In this document: piece by piece, positions 16,665 through 24,534 of the stretch
Numbering within the stretch: the stretch's first letter is position 1
Layout: each line of letters begins with the position of its first letter
Position numbers and translations under genes: made by a program
Notes under the pieces: model-generated
Seen by the model: the letters and a program-made list of their open reading frames with translations, nothing else
Databases searched by the model: none
What the model was told of the DNA's origin: nothing
Assembly: GCF_000333615.1 (NCBI RefSeq)
Contig: NZ_BADL01000323.1
Span: forward strand, 1-41,502
Length of the DNA stretch: 41,502 nucleotides
Direction: 5' to 3'
Origin: Ideonella sp. B508-1
GTDB taxonomy: Bacteria; Pseudomonadota; Gammaproteobacteria; Burkholderiales; Burkholderiaceae_C

Positions 16665-17018
16665 ATGTCTGCCCAGATCCAACTCTGCATCGATGGCCAG
16701 CCCACGCGGCGCGAGGTCGCCCGCCTGGGCCGGCTGCAGCGCCTGCTGTGGCCCTGGGCCCGTGCGGCTCGCGGGCAGGCGGGCGTGACCTGCGGCAGCT
16801 GGCTGCGGCCGGCCCGCTGGGTCCACACCTTCGGGGCCCGGGGTCCGGTGGATGTGGTGTTCCTGCGGGCCGATGGGGTGGTGCTGGAGGTGGCGTCCCG
16901 CGTGGGCCCCTGGAAGTTGCTGCGCTGTCGGCAGGCCGCCTCGGCGCTGCGCCTGCGTCCTGGTGCCGCGCGGCGACTGGGCCTGCGGGCCGGCATGGCC
17001 CTGGACCTGATGTCCTGA
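16665..17018 (+). CDS. DUF192 (UPF0127) family protein
   Basis: A 117-residue protein whose C-terminal two thirds match the DUF192 layout: TFGARGPVDVVFLRADGVVL, then a VGPWK turn, then AASALRLRPGAARRLGL and a final GMALDLMS. No signal peptide is seen, unlike many family members, so it may be cytoplasmic. The function of the family is not established. A GTG six bases upstream (16659) is an alternative start. Only 74 bp separate it from the DUF4434 lipoprotein gene, so the two may be co-transcribed. Confidence 0.7.
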   Translation: MSAQIQLCIDGQPTRREVARLGRLQRLLWPWARAARGQAGVTCGSWLRPARWVHTFGARGPVDVVFLRADGVVLEVASRVGPWKLLRCRQAASALRLRPGAARRLGLRAGMALDLMS

Positions 17019-17092
17019 GCCGACCGCTACAGTGGCGGCCACGCAGGCCGGCACCCCTGGCCGGTCAACCACCACAAGAAAGCAGTGACACC

Positions 17093-18103
17093 GTGGTGCA
17101 TCCAGCCTGTTCCGCATGCCCGTCGCCCCGGGCGGCCACACTCTCCCGCCGCGGCCTGATCTTCGGGACGGTGGCCGCCGCGACACTCGTCGCCTCGGGC
17201 TGTGCCAGCGCCCCCCCGCATGTTGACGGCACCTTCCTGCAGCCCTGGCGCAGCCATGAGGCACTGTCGGCCGAGGACTGGCGGCAGCGCCTGGGCCTGA
17301 TGCGCGAACTGGGTTGCCGCGAACTGGTGGTGCAGTGGACCGGTCTGTATGGCGCCGCCAACGACTGGATGCTGCCACCCGCCTTGCTGACCCTGCTGTT
17401 CGACGAGGCCGCCCGGCAGGGTGTGGGCATCCGCCTGGGCTTGCCCTATGACGAGCGCTGGTGGACCACGCTGGCTGCCCCGCAGCCCGGGGCCCTGCAG
17501 GCCTTCCTGGACCAGACGCGTGAGCGCAGTCTGGCGGCCATGCGCAGCGACCCCTGGTCGCGCCATGCGGCCTTCCTCGGCTGGTACCTGCCCTACGAGA
17601 TCGACCAGTACAACTGGGCCGCGCCCGAGCGCCGCCGCATGTTGTGCGCCTGGCTGCAGACGCTGGCCGCCGAGCCGACGCGTCGCGGCCAGTCCCGGCT
17701 GGCGGTTTCCACTTTCTTCAGCCGTTTGCAGACCACCGGCTCGCTGGACGGGTTGTGGGCCGAGATCCTGGATGTGGCCCCCCTGCGGCCGATGCTGCAG
17801 GACGGCGTCGGCGTGGCTGGCATGGGCAATTACGCGGGGCTGGAGCCGCTGCGCCGGCTGCTGCGCCAGCGCGGCGTGGCCTTCGACCTGATCGTCGAGC
17901 TGTTCGAACAACTGCCGCCCGAGCCCGGTCGGCCGGAGGCATTCCGGGCCCGGGCCGCGACGATGCAACGTGTGCGCGCCCAGCTGGCGGTGGCGCACAG
18001 CTATGGCGCGGAGCATGTGCTCGCCTACGCCTTCGATCCCTGGCTGCAGGGCGACACGCCCGAAGCCCGGCAACTGCTGCAGGATTGGCGCAACAGCCTG
18101 TGA
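17093..18103 (+). CDS. DUF4434 glycoside-hydrolase-like lipoprotein
   Basis: About 336 residues, starting at a GTG (17093, with a second GTG at 17096). It carries a lipoprotein signal with a twin-arginine look (LSRRGLIFGTV...LVASGC, Cys37). The mature domain begins DGTFLQPWRSHEALSAEDW and continues with LMRELGCRELVVQWTG and FLGWYLPYEID. This is the pattern of DUF4434, predicted TIM-barrel proteins resembling glycoside hydrolases. The Glu in YLPYEID is placed where such barrels keep an acid catalyst, but I cannot confirm catalysis. It lies 3 kb from a polysaccharide locus transcribed in part on the same strand, so trimming or degrading that polymer is a plausible role. Confidence 0.72.
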   Translation: MVHPACSACPSPRAATLSRRGLIFGTVAAATLVASGCASAPPHVDGTFLQPWRSHEALSAEDWRQRLGLMRELGCRELVVQWTGLYGAANDWMLPPALLTLLFDEAARQGVGIRLGLPYDERWWTTLAAPQPGALQAFLDQTRERSLAAMRSDPWSRHAAFLGWYLPYEIDQYNWAAPERRRMLCAWLQTLAAEPTRRGQSRLAVSTFFSRLQTTGSLDGLWAEILDVAPLRPMLQDGVGVAGMGNYAGLEPLRRLLRQRGVAFDLIVELFEQLPPEPGRPEAFRARAATMQRVRAQLAVAHSYGAEHVLAYAFDPWLQGDTPEARQLLQDWRNSL

Positions 18104-18189
18104 TGGGATTGCGGCGCCCTTTTTTCCAAATCGGGCGATGGCAGATGAGCGCGGGCGGGCCCCCGCTCACGGCCACCAAAAAGCAACCA

Positions 18190-18195
18190 TATACT
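18190..18195 (+). promoter_or_regulatory. Candidate -10 box upstream of the ACAD-carrier-ligase operon
   Basis: TATACT lies 38 bp before the ATG at 18233, in the only AT-rich part of the 129-bp gap. No good -35 is found 17 bp upstream. An imperfect dyad (ATACTT-CA-AAGTGTAT) overlaps the box and may bind an activator or repressor. Confidence 0.35.
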
Positions 18196-18232
18196 TCAAA
18201 GTGTATCAATTGTTTGCAAGACTGGCCTGCGC

Positions 18233-19393
18233 ATGAACGATGCTGAATCCCCGTCCTGGTCGGACCGACTGGATGCCATGGCGGCCGTGGCCGCCCAGCA
18301 TGCGGATGCGGTCGACAGCGAAGGCCGCCTGCCCACCGAAGTGTTGGAAACCCTGCGGGCCCAGGGCCTGATGGGGCTGCTGGTGCCCGAGCGCTTCGGT
18401 GGGCCGGGCCTGCCCTTGCGCACCGTGGTCAACGTCTGCCGCCGCTTGTCCGAACACTGCGCGGCCTCGGGGCTGATCTATGCCATGCACCAGTCGCAGT
18501 CGGCCGTCGCCATTGCGCATGCCCAGGACAGTGCCTGGCACCAGCGGTTGCTGACCCGCATGGCGGCCGAGCAGCTGCTGGTGGCCTCGGCCACCACCGA
18601 GGGGGCGACCGGTGGTGCGATCCGATCCAGCGTCTGCTTTCTGGACCTGCAGCCCGATGGCCGCCTGAACCTGCGCAAGAACGGGGCCGTCATCTCCTAT
18701 GCGCCGGCTGCCGATGTGATCCTGGTCAGCGCCCGCCGTGCCGAGGATGCCGCCGCTTCCGAGCAGCGGCTGGTGGCGGTGCTGGCCGAGCAGTACACGC
18801 TGCACCCCCATGCGCCCTGGAACCCCATCGGCATGCGCGGCGCGCGCACGGACCGCTATGACCTCCAGGTCTGTTGCGCGCCCGAGCAGGTCTATGCCGA
18901 GCCCTTCTCGGTGCACATGTCGCAGACCATGCTGCCCACCTCCCATCTGCTGCTGGGCGGGGTGTGGCTGGGCATTGCCGTGTCGGCTCTGGGCCGGGCG
19001 CGCGCCTTCCTGCGGCATCGCAACCGGGGCGGTGCGCCGCTCAATCCCATTGCCAACCTGCGCCTGGCCGAAGGTGAGGCCCTGGTGCAACAGTTCCGCG
19101 GAATGCTTGCCGCCTGCATGGCTCTTTACGAAGACGCCGACGGTCCGGAGACCGCCACCGAGCGCATGGTGAGCTACAACACCCTCAAGGTGGGTGCCTC
19201 CGAGCTGGTGGTGCGCGTCACCGACATCGCGCTGCGCATCTGCGGCATCCAGGGCTATATGGAGCCTGGCGAGTTCTATCTCAGCCGCCACATCCGAGAC
19301 GCCCATGCCGCAGCGGTGATGGTCAATGATGACCGCATCCTGGGCAGCCTCTCCTCCGTCGTGCTGGGCGTGCCGCTCCGCCGAGACCTCTGA
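18233..19393 (+). CDS. Acyl-CoA dehydrogenase-like flavoprotein, probably acting on a carrier-bound acyl group
   Basis: A 386-residue protein with the acyl-CoA dehydrogenase fold: N-terminal helices ending in GLMGLLVPERFGGPGLPL, a middle beta domain with ASATTEGATGGA, and a C-terminal helical domain from TSHLLLGGVWLGIAVSALG to the end. The usual catalytic Glu of the YEGT motif is not seen; the corresponding end region reads AAVMVNDDRILGS, closer to the Acyl-CoA_dh_2 branch. It is followed within 60 bp by a carrier protein and then an AMP-ligase gene. Such trios oxidise an amino or other acyl group tethered to a carrier, as in pyrrolyl or aminomalonyl unit formation. The substrate here is unknown. 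Confidence 0.82.
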   Translation: MNDAESPSWSDRLDAMAAVAAQHADAVDSEGRLPTEVLETLRAQGLMGLLVPERFGGPGLPLRTVVNVCRRLSEHCAASGLIYAMHQSQSAVAIAHAQDSAWHQRLLTRMAAEQLLVASATTEGATGGAIRSSVCFLDLQPDGRLNLRKNGAVISYAPAADVILVSARRAEDAAASEQRLVAVLAEQYTLHPHAPWNPIGMRGARTDRYDLQVCCAPEQVYAEPFSVHMSQTMLPTSHLLLGGVWLGIAVSALGRARAFLRHRNRGGAPLNPIANLRLAEGEALVQQFRGMLAACMALYEDADGPETATERMVSYNTLKVGASELVVRVTDIALRICGIQGYMEPGEFYLSRHIRDAHAAAVMVNDDRILGSLSSVVLGVPLRRDL

Positions 19394-19452
19394 ACCCGGC
19401 GGGTCCCCTTGACGCGCCTTCCTGCCGCATGGCTCTGCCGGCCTGAACGAAC

Positions 19453-19689
19453 ATGACCACACCTGCCGAGATCGAAGAACAACTCTGCGCCATGATCCAC
19501 GCCGCCATTCTGAAGAAGGTGGACCCCGACGATCCGCTCTTGGAGAGCGGCCTGCTCGATTCTGCAACCGCTGTGGAGTTGATGCTCGGCGTCGAAAGCC
19601 GTTTTGGCTGCACGGTGCCCATCACCGAGGCGCAGGAGCACCTGTACTCGGTGCGCACACTGGCGACCTTCGTGGCACAGAACATCTGA
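19453..19689 (+). CDS. Stand-alone acyl/peptidyl carrier protein
   Basis: 78 residues, the size of a discrete carrier domain. The phosphopantetheine attachment Ser is Ser37 in ESGLLDSATAVELM, where DSA replaces the more usual DSL. It is followed by LGVESRFGCTVPITEA, typical of helix III and its neighbours in DltC-like carriers. It carries the activated acyl group as a thioester between the ligase (next gene, 17 bp away) and the dehydrogenase (previous gene). No phosphopantetheinyl transferase gene is present in the window, so a housekeeping enzyme must load it. Confidence 0.9.
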   Translation: MTTPAEIEEQLCAMIHAAILKKVDPDDPLLESGLLDSATAVELMLGVESRFGCTVPITEAQEHLYSVRTLATFVAQNI

Positions 19690-19706
19690 TCGCACAGAGG
19701 CCGACC

Positions 19707-21146
19707 ATGCATTTCGACCTGGACGGTGCCTGCTTCGTGGACACGGCCCAAGGGGGGGAACTGCCTGCCGTCATCGCCCGTGATCGCGTGCTGGACTGGC
19801 GCACCCTGCACCGCGAGGCCCAGGCCTGGTGCGAGGAGGCTCGCCGCCTGGGCCTGGGCGAGGACATGCCCATCGTCATCCGCGGCCACAAGGAAGCGGC
19901 CTTCATGGTGGCGTTGACCGGCGCCCTGATGCTGCGCGCGCCCTTCGTGCCGGTCGACACGGTCTATCCGCAGGAGCGGCTCAACAGCATCACCGGCATC
20001 CTCGACGCCCACCTTCTCTACGACGCCGGGGCCGGTCGCTTCGAGTCCCTGCGCGGCGGGCCTGGCCGGGCCCTGGCCGAGCAGGGCCTGTGCTACGTGA
20101 TGTTCACCTCCGGCACCACGGGCCAGCCCAAAGGCGTGCAGATCGGCCGCGAGGGCGTGCGCGGCCTGATCGACTGGATGCGGCTGGACTTCGGTCTGGG
20201 CGAGCGGCCGGTCTTCCTCGACCAGACCGTGTTCAGCTTCGACGTTTCGCTGTACGACGTCTTCGGCACGCTGGCGCTGGGGGGCACCATCATGATGCTC
20301 GACCGCCAGGACGCGGCCTCGCCCCTCAAGGTGGCCTCGCTGATCGCCGAGCATGGGGTCACCACCTGGGTCTCCACCCCGTCATTCGCGCAGCAGCAGC
20401 TGATCAACCCGGGTTTCTCGCAGGCTGCCCTGCCCAGCCTGCGCACCTTCGTCTTCTGCGGTGAACCCCTGCCCGTGCCGCTGTGCCGGCAATTGCGCAA
20501 GCGCTTCCCCGAGGTGCCGCTGCTCAACACCTACGGTCCCACCGAGGCCACCGTGGCCACCACCCTGCTGGTGGTGGAGGATGCGATGCTGCAGGCGGAC
20601 ACGCCACTGCCCATCGGCCATGCCAAGCGCGGCAGCCAGGTCTATTGCGATGAGGGCGAGCTGTGCATCGCGGGCCCGCATGTGATGCGTGGCTACATCA
20701 ATCGGCCCGACCTGAACGAGACCCGCATGTTCATGCGCGAGGGGCAGCGCGGTTTTCGCACCGGCGATCTGGGCAGCGAGGCGGGGGACGGCATGCTGTT
20801 CTGCCATGGCCGGATCGACGACCAGATCAAGCTCCATGGCTACCGGCTGGAGCTGATGGAGGTGGATGCCGCGCTCTCGGCCTTGCCGGGGGCACGGGCC
20901 TGCGCGGCCGTGGCCCTGCGCAAGCCCAATGGCGCGGTGGTGCGTCTGGTGGCTTTCGTGGAGATGGGCCAGGAGGCCGCCGCGCTGCCGCCCGAACTGG
21001 CCGACTGGAAGGGGCTGCTGGCCGCCCGCCTGCCGCACTACATGATTCCCTCCGAGCTGCTGCCCTGCGCGCAGCTGCCGGTCTCGGTCAACTACAAGAC
21101 CGACCGTGCGCGTCTGGCCCAGCTGTACGAGGCGCTCAACGCTTGA
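19707..21146 (+). CDS. Amino acid-AMP ligase, DltA-like adenylation enzyme
   Basis: A 479-residue stand-alone adenylation enzyme that should activate an amino acid with ATP and load it on the carrier protein encoded upstream. Core motifs are complete: FTSGTTGQPKGV (A3), SFDVSLYDVF (A4, with the Asp usually contacting an alpha-amino group), NTYGPTEATV (A5), FRTGDLG (A7), GRIDDQIKLHGYRLE (A8) and the catalytic-Lys segment PVSVNYKTDR (A10). It is closest in pattern to D-alanine-carrier ligases but could equally activate proline, serine or another small amino acid. AGAGG lies six bases before the ATG. Its 3' end overlaps the converging algF gene by 11 bp, so the two operons are closely packed. 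Confidence 0.88.
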   Translation: MHFDLDGACFVDTAQGGELPAVIARDRVLDWRTLHREAQAWCEEARRLGLGEDMPIVIRGHKEAAFMVALTGALMLRAPFVPVDTVYPQERLNSITGILDAHLLYDAGAGRFESLRGGPGRALAEQGLCYVMFTSGTTGQPKGVQIGREGVRGLIDWMRLDFGLGERPVFLDQTVFSFDVSLYDVFGTLALGGTIMMLDRQDAASPLKVASLIAEHGVTTWVSTPSFAQQQLINPGFSQAALPSLRTFVFCGEPLPVPLCRQLRKRFPEVPLLNTYGPTEATVATTLLVVEDAMLQADTPLPIGHAKRGSQVYCDEGELCIAGPHVMRGYINRPDLNETRMFMREGQRGFRTGDLGSEAGDGMLFCHGRIDDQIKLHGYRLELMEVDAALSALPGARACAAVALRKPNGAVVRLVAFVEMGQEAAALPPELADWKGLLAARLPHYMIPSELLPCAQLPVSVNYKTDRARLAQLYEALNA

Positions 21147-21846
21147 CGGCGTCGGTCCGGCTGGGCTGCAGGCTCAGCACCGGCCGCGCGGCCGTGCCGG
21201 TCATGAACAGGCTCAGATGATCGCCGGCCTGCAGTGTGGGCAGGGCCTGTGCGGGGCTGGCGACGGTGCCACACACCGCCACCAGCTGGGCATGCACCGG
21301 GTTCACCGCCCGTGCGGCCGCCCCCAGGGGCGGCACATCGCGCAACACCGCGGCGCCGGCGGGTGCGATCTGCAACTGGGCGGCGGTGCAGCCCGGCACC
21401 AGGTTGTAGAAGCGCAGTTCGGCCTTGAGGGCATCGGGTGGCTCGCCGGTGTCGTCGATGGCCGTGAAGGCATAGTGCGCGCCCTCGCGCCGCAGCACCC
21501 ATGAGCTGAAGTGGTCGGCCTGTGCCTCCAGCGTGGCCACCGGCTTGCCGTCCACCTGCACCGTGAAGCGGTGCCCGCCGGCCACGATGGCATAGCTGGT
21601 GGCGGGCGCCTGCGGGCCGATGCGCTGCGCCGGGCCGCTGGCCACCTGGACCTGCAGCGCCTCGCGCAGCGGGTTGATCACCCGCACGAAGGCGGAGCCC
21701 GCGGGCGGGCGGGCGGCGTAGAGCTGCGAGAGCGTGCTCTCCTGCGCGCCGACCGGCACGACGGCCAGCAGCGTGACGACGAGGGTCAGGGGCCGCAGGG
21801 CGGCACCGCCATGGCGATGAAGGTGGCGAAGCACAGGGGTGGGCAT
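21136..21846 (-). CDS. algF: Alginate O-acetyltransferase-type protein AlgF
   Basis: A 236-residue periplasmic protein with a signal peptide (run ending VVPVGAQES), then AlgF features: STLSQLYAARPPAGSAFVRV, two beta-rich domains, and an ending LSLFMTGTAARPVLSLQPS. AlgF works with AlgI and AlgJ in periplasmic polysaccharide acetylation, probably as an adaptor. Its start codon shares one base with the algI stop (TGATG), showing translational coupling. There are no alginate polymerisation genes nearby; the neighbouring polymer machinery is NfrA/NfrB-like, so the name marks the module and not alginate itself. Confidence 0.85.
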   Translation of the reverse strand: MPTPVLRHLHRHGGAALRPLTLVVTLLAVVPVGAQESTLSQLYAARPPAGSAFVRVINPLREALQVQVASGPAQRIGPQAPATSYAIVAGGHRFTVQVDGKPVATLEAQADHFSSWVLRREGAHYAFTAIDDTGEPPDALKAELRFYNLVPGCTAAQLQIAPAGAAVLRDVPPLGAAARAVNPVHAQLVAVCGTVASPAQALPTLQAGDHLSLFMTGTAARPVLSLQPSRTDAVKR

Positions 21847-23429
21847 CAGAACTGGAAGTAGAGGAAGCGCGTCTCGCGGTGCAGGTTCAGCAGGCACCAC
21901 AGCAACAGGGTCAGCACGGCGGTCAGCCAGCGCAGATCGGGCTGCCAGCGCAGCCAGGCGGGGGAGGCCTCCTGCGTTTTGGCCAGCGCGGGTGAAAAGC
22001 GTCCCAAGATCTGGTGGGCATTGGGCATGAACCAGGCGATGGCCAGCAAGCCCCCGATCAGCAGGACCTGCAGATGCCGGCCCAGCAGCACCTGCCAGCC
22101 TGCCCAGCCCTGCGCCGCCAGCAGGCCGAGCGCTGCGGTGTCGAAGGTCTCCGCGCCGCGCAGGCCGGCCATGCCACGGAGCAGTGCCAGGGCATCGGCC
22201 ACATTGCTGGCGCGGAAGAACACATGGGCCACCGTCACCGCCATGAAGGTGAGCAGCACACAGCCGAGCCGCCACAGCAGGCGCGTGAACGCAGCCTGAG
22301 GATTGAAGCGTTGCCCAAAGACGAGGCGCCAGCCATGGTTGATGCACAGGTAGCTGCCGTGCAGCAGCCCATAAATGAAGAACTGCAGGCCTGCGCCATG
22401 CCAGATGCCCGCCAGGCCCATGGTGTAGAGCGTGGGCCAGGCGATCATCAGCGCGAAGCCGCCCGGCGTGCGGCTGCCGGCGCCGCCCACCGGCAGGCCG
22501 CGCCGGCTGCGCCAGCGCGATACGCGCATGGCCATGGGGTAGTACAGATAGCTCGTGATGTAGCGCGTCAGCGTCATGTGCCAGCGGGCCCAGAACTCGA
22601 TGATGTTGGGGGCCTTGAATGGCGAATTGAAGTTCAGCGGGAAGCGCACGCCGAACATCTTGGCCAGGCCCAGCGCCATGTCGGAGTAGCCGGAGAAGTC
22701 GAAGTACAGCTGCAGGCCGTAGGCGAGCGCAGCACCCCAGGCACCCCAGAACTGCGCATCACCCGGGGTGGCGAAGCCCGCATCCGCATAGGGGGCGATG
22801 CTGTCGGCCAGGATCACCTTCTTGGCCAGGCCGATCACGAAGAGCGTGCCTCCCACCGACAGGTTGTCCGCCCGGAAGCGGTAGGTCTGGGGCTGGTCGA
22901 ACTGCGTCATCATCTCCTTGTGGTGCAGCACCGGCCCCGCGATCAGGTGCGGGAAGAAGGTCACGAACAAGGTGTGGTTGAGCAGGCTGGAGGATTTGAC
23001 TGCACCGGACTGGCAGTCCAGCAGGTAGCCGATCTGCGTGAAGGTGAAGAACGAGATGCCCAGTGGCAGCAGGATGTCCTGTACCGGGCCGGTGTGCAGA
23101 CCCAGGCCGGTCAGCGCCTGCAGCAGCGTGCTGAAGTACTTGTAGTAGAAGAGCAGAGCCAGGTTGCCGACCACGCCGGCCGCCGTGATCCATCTTTGTC
23201 GGCGCTTGTGGGTCGCATGGCGCAGGATCAGCAGGCTGAAGCCATGGTTGACCAGGATCGAGCCCACCAGCAGCCCGACGAAGGGCGGGTTCCACCACCC
23301 GTAGAACACGAGCGAGGTCAGGCACAACCACAGGGCCGCCCAGCGCAGCTGCAGTGCGGCCAGGGCGTAGTAGCTGCCCACCGCCACCGGCAGGAAGAGG
23401 AACAGGAAGAGGTAGGAGTTGAACAGCAT
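21846..23429 (-). CDS. algI: MBOAT-family polysaccharide O-acyltransferase AlgI
   Basis: A 527-residue polytopic membrane protein that passes an acyl group, normally acetyl, across the inner membrane for polysaccharide modification. It begins MLFNSYLFLFLFLPV, as is typical of AlgI and related MBOAT proteins. It has the LYFDFSGYSDMALGLAKMFG signature, WARWHMTLTRY (His284) and the catalytic-His segment GLAGIWHGAG (His344). The same family includes DltB, which moves D-alanine from a carrier protein. This matters because a DltA/DltC-like pair lies just beyond algF. The gene is five bases downstream of the AlgJ-like gene stop. Confidence 0.95.
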   Translation of the reverse strand: MLFNSYLFLFLFLPVAVGSYYALAALQLRWAALWLCLTSLVFYGWWNPPFVGLLVGSILVNHGFSLLILRHATHKRRQRWITAAGVVGNLALLFYYKYFSTLLQALTGLGLHTGPVQDILLPLGISFFTFTQIGYLLDCQSGAVKSSSLLNHTLFVTFFPHLIAGPVLHHKEMMTQFDQPQTYRFRADNLSVGGTLFVIGLAKKVILADSIAPYADAGFATPGDAQFWGAWGAALAYGLQLYFDFSGYSDMALGLAKMFGVRFPLNFNSPFKAPNIIEFWARWHMTLTRYITSYLYYPMAMRVSRWRSRRGLPVGGAGSRTPGGFALMIAWPTLYTMGLAGIWHGAGLQFFIYGLLHGSYLCINHGWRLVFGQRFNPQAAFTRLLWRLGCVLLTFMAVTVAHVFFRASNVADALALLRGMAGLRGAETFDTAALGLLAAQGWAGWQVLLGRHLQVLLIGGLLAIAWFMPNAHQILGRFSPALAKTQEASPAWLRWQPDLRWLTAVLTLLLWCLLNLHRETRFLYFQF

Positions 23430-23434
23430 GCGCG

Positions 23435-24532
23435 TCAGGGCAGGGCGGCGGCGGCACGCTGTTCCTCCGGCGAGAGCGGCAGCGACAGCGAGAGTTCGGA
23501 GAAGGTCCAGACCACCAGCTTGAGGCCGGCGGGCCAGCGCGGGCGCTGGGCCAGGGCAGCCAGCATGGCGCCCGAGAAGTAGCCGCCGTCCTGGTTCAGG
23601 GCCCAGACCTCGCGGCCGAGCTGGCGGCCCAGGCGGTCCGAGAATTCGCTGCGCGAGCCGTTCGAATCGCCCACCAGCAGCACCTCGACCGGCGGACCGG
23701 CGTCCAGCAGGCCGCCGGTCGGCACGGGGGCGATGTGTTCGGGGCGCACCTGGTCCAGGGGCGGGCGCCAGCCCTCGGGCAGACCATCCAGGCCGGCCAG
23801 CACGATCAGGTCGCCCACGCGGGGGGCCGGTGCCGCACCGAGTTCGTCGCTGAAGCGCTGCGGGCCGGGGCCACCCAGCAAGGGCAGGGCGCTGTGGGCG
23901 ATGCTGGCTGCCGCCGCTTCGGCACCCGCAGGGTTCATGTGCACATCGGTGCGGTAGTAGGCCTGGGGCAGTGCGCTCAGGGCCGGGCGCAGGTCCACCG
24001 ACGGTACGCCGACCGCGCGCAGCCGCATCTGCCAGTCGTCCCAGCGCGCCTGCATCCGCGCTGAGCGGGTCTCGCCGCACAGCTGGGCCGCCGCGATGCG
24101 CGACTTGTCGGGCACCACCGCCACCAGCAGCTGCACCCCCTGCGCCTTGAGCAGGCTGGCCCAGTGCTGCATGAGGGCAATGCGGCGCGCATAGGCCGCG
24201 TTGTCGCCGGCCTGTGGGCGCAGGCCGTCGTTGTAGAAGAGCCAGCCTGGGCAGCCTTGGCTCACCTGGGGCCCCAGGTCGCCCAGCGCACGGTAGCGCA
24301 GGCCGGCGCTCCAGCGGGCCCAGGCCGACTGGCCTGGCCAAGTGCCCAGCACCTGGTTCATGGTGGCTTGCGTGCCGAGCTCGCGCCAGGGCAGGGTGCG
24401 GGAGCTCAGCACGCCCGCCAGACGCACCGCGCCCCAGGCGCAACCCAGGGCCAGCAGCAGCGCGATGGCGGCCGCGAAGCGCTGATGTTGGCGATCTGAA
24501 AGAGGAGGGGTGTCGGGCCCTGGGGTGGCCAT
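23435..24532 (-). CDS. AlgJ/AlgX-like SGNH acetyltransferase, membrane-anchored
   Basis: About 365 residues: a single N-terminal hydrophobic anchor (about 19-41), then a periplasmic SGNH-like domain. The catalytic triad expected from AlgX/AlgJ is visible: Asp196 and His198 in YYRTDVHMNPAG, and Ser290 in LLVGDSNGSRSEF. PGWLFYNDGL and VVPDKSRI also match the family. It should take the acyl group delivered by AlgI and place it on the polymer. The ATG at 24532 begins two bases after the stop of the upstream AlgX-like gene; a GTG at 24538 would overlap that stop. Confidence 0.87.
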   Translation of the reverse strand: MATPGPDTPPLSDRQHQRFAAAIALLLALGCAWGAVRLAGVLSSRTLPWRELGTQATMNQVLGTWPGQSAWARWSAGLRYRALGDLGPQVSQGCPGWLFYNDGLRPQAGDNAAYARRIALMQHWASLLKAQGVQLLVAVVPDKSRIAAAQLCGETRSARMQARWDDWQMRLRAVGVPSVDLRPALSALPQAYYRTDVHMNPAGAEAAAASIAHSALPLLGGPGPQRFSDELGAAPAPRVGDLIVLAGLDGLPEGWRPPLDQVRPEHIAPVPTGGLLDAGPPVEVLLVGDSNGSRSEFSDRLGRQLGREVWALNQDGGYFSGAMLAALAQRPRWPAGLKLVVWTFSELSLSLPLSPEEQRAAAALP

Positions 24533-24534
24533 GG

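Noticed and set aside
19453-23429. A classical dlt D-alanylation operon
   Set aside because: The ligase and carrier are on the opposite strand from the MBOAT gene, a dehydrogenase accompanies them, there is no DltD, and the MBOAT neighbours are AlgF and AlgJ-like.
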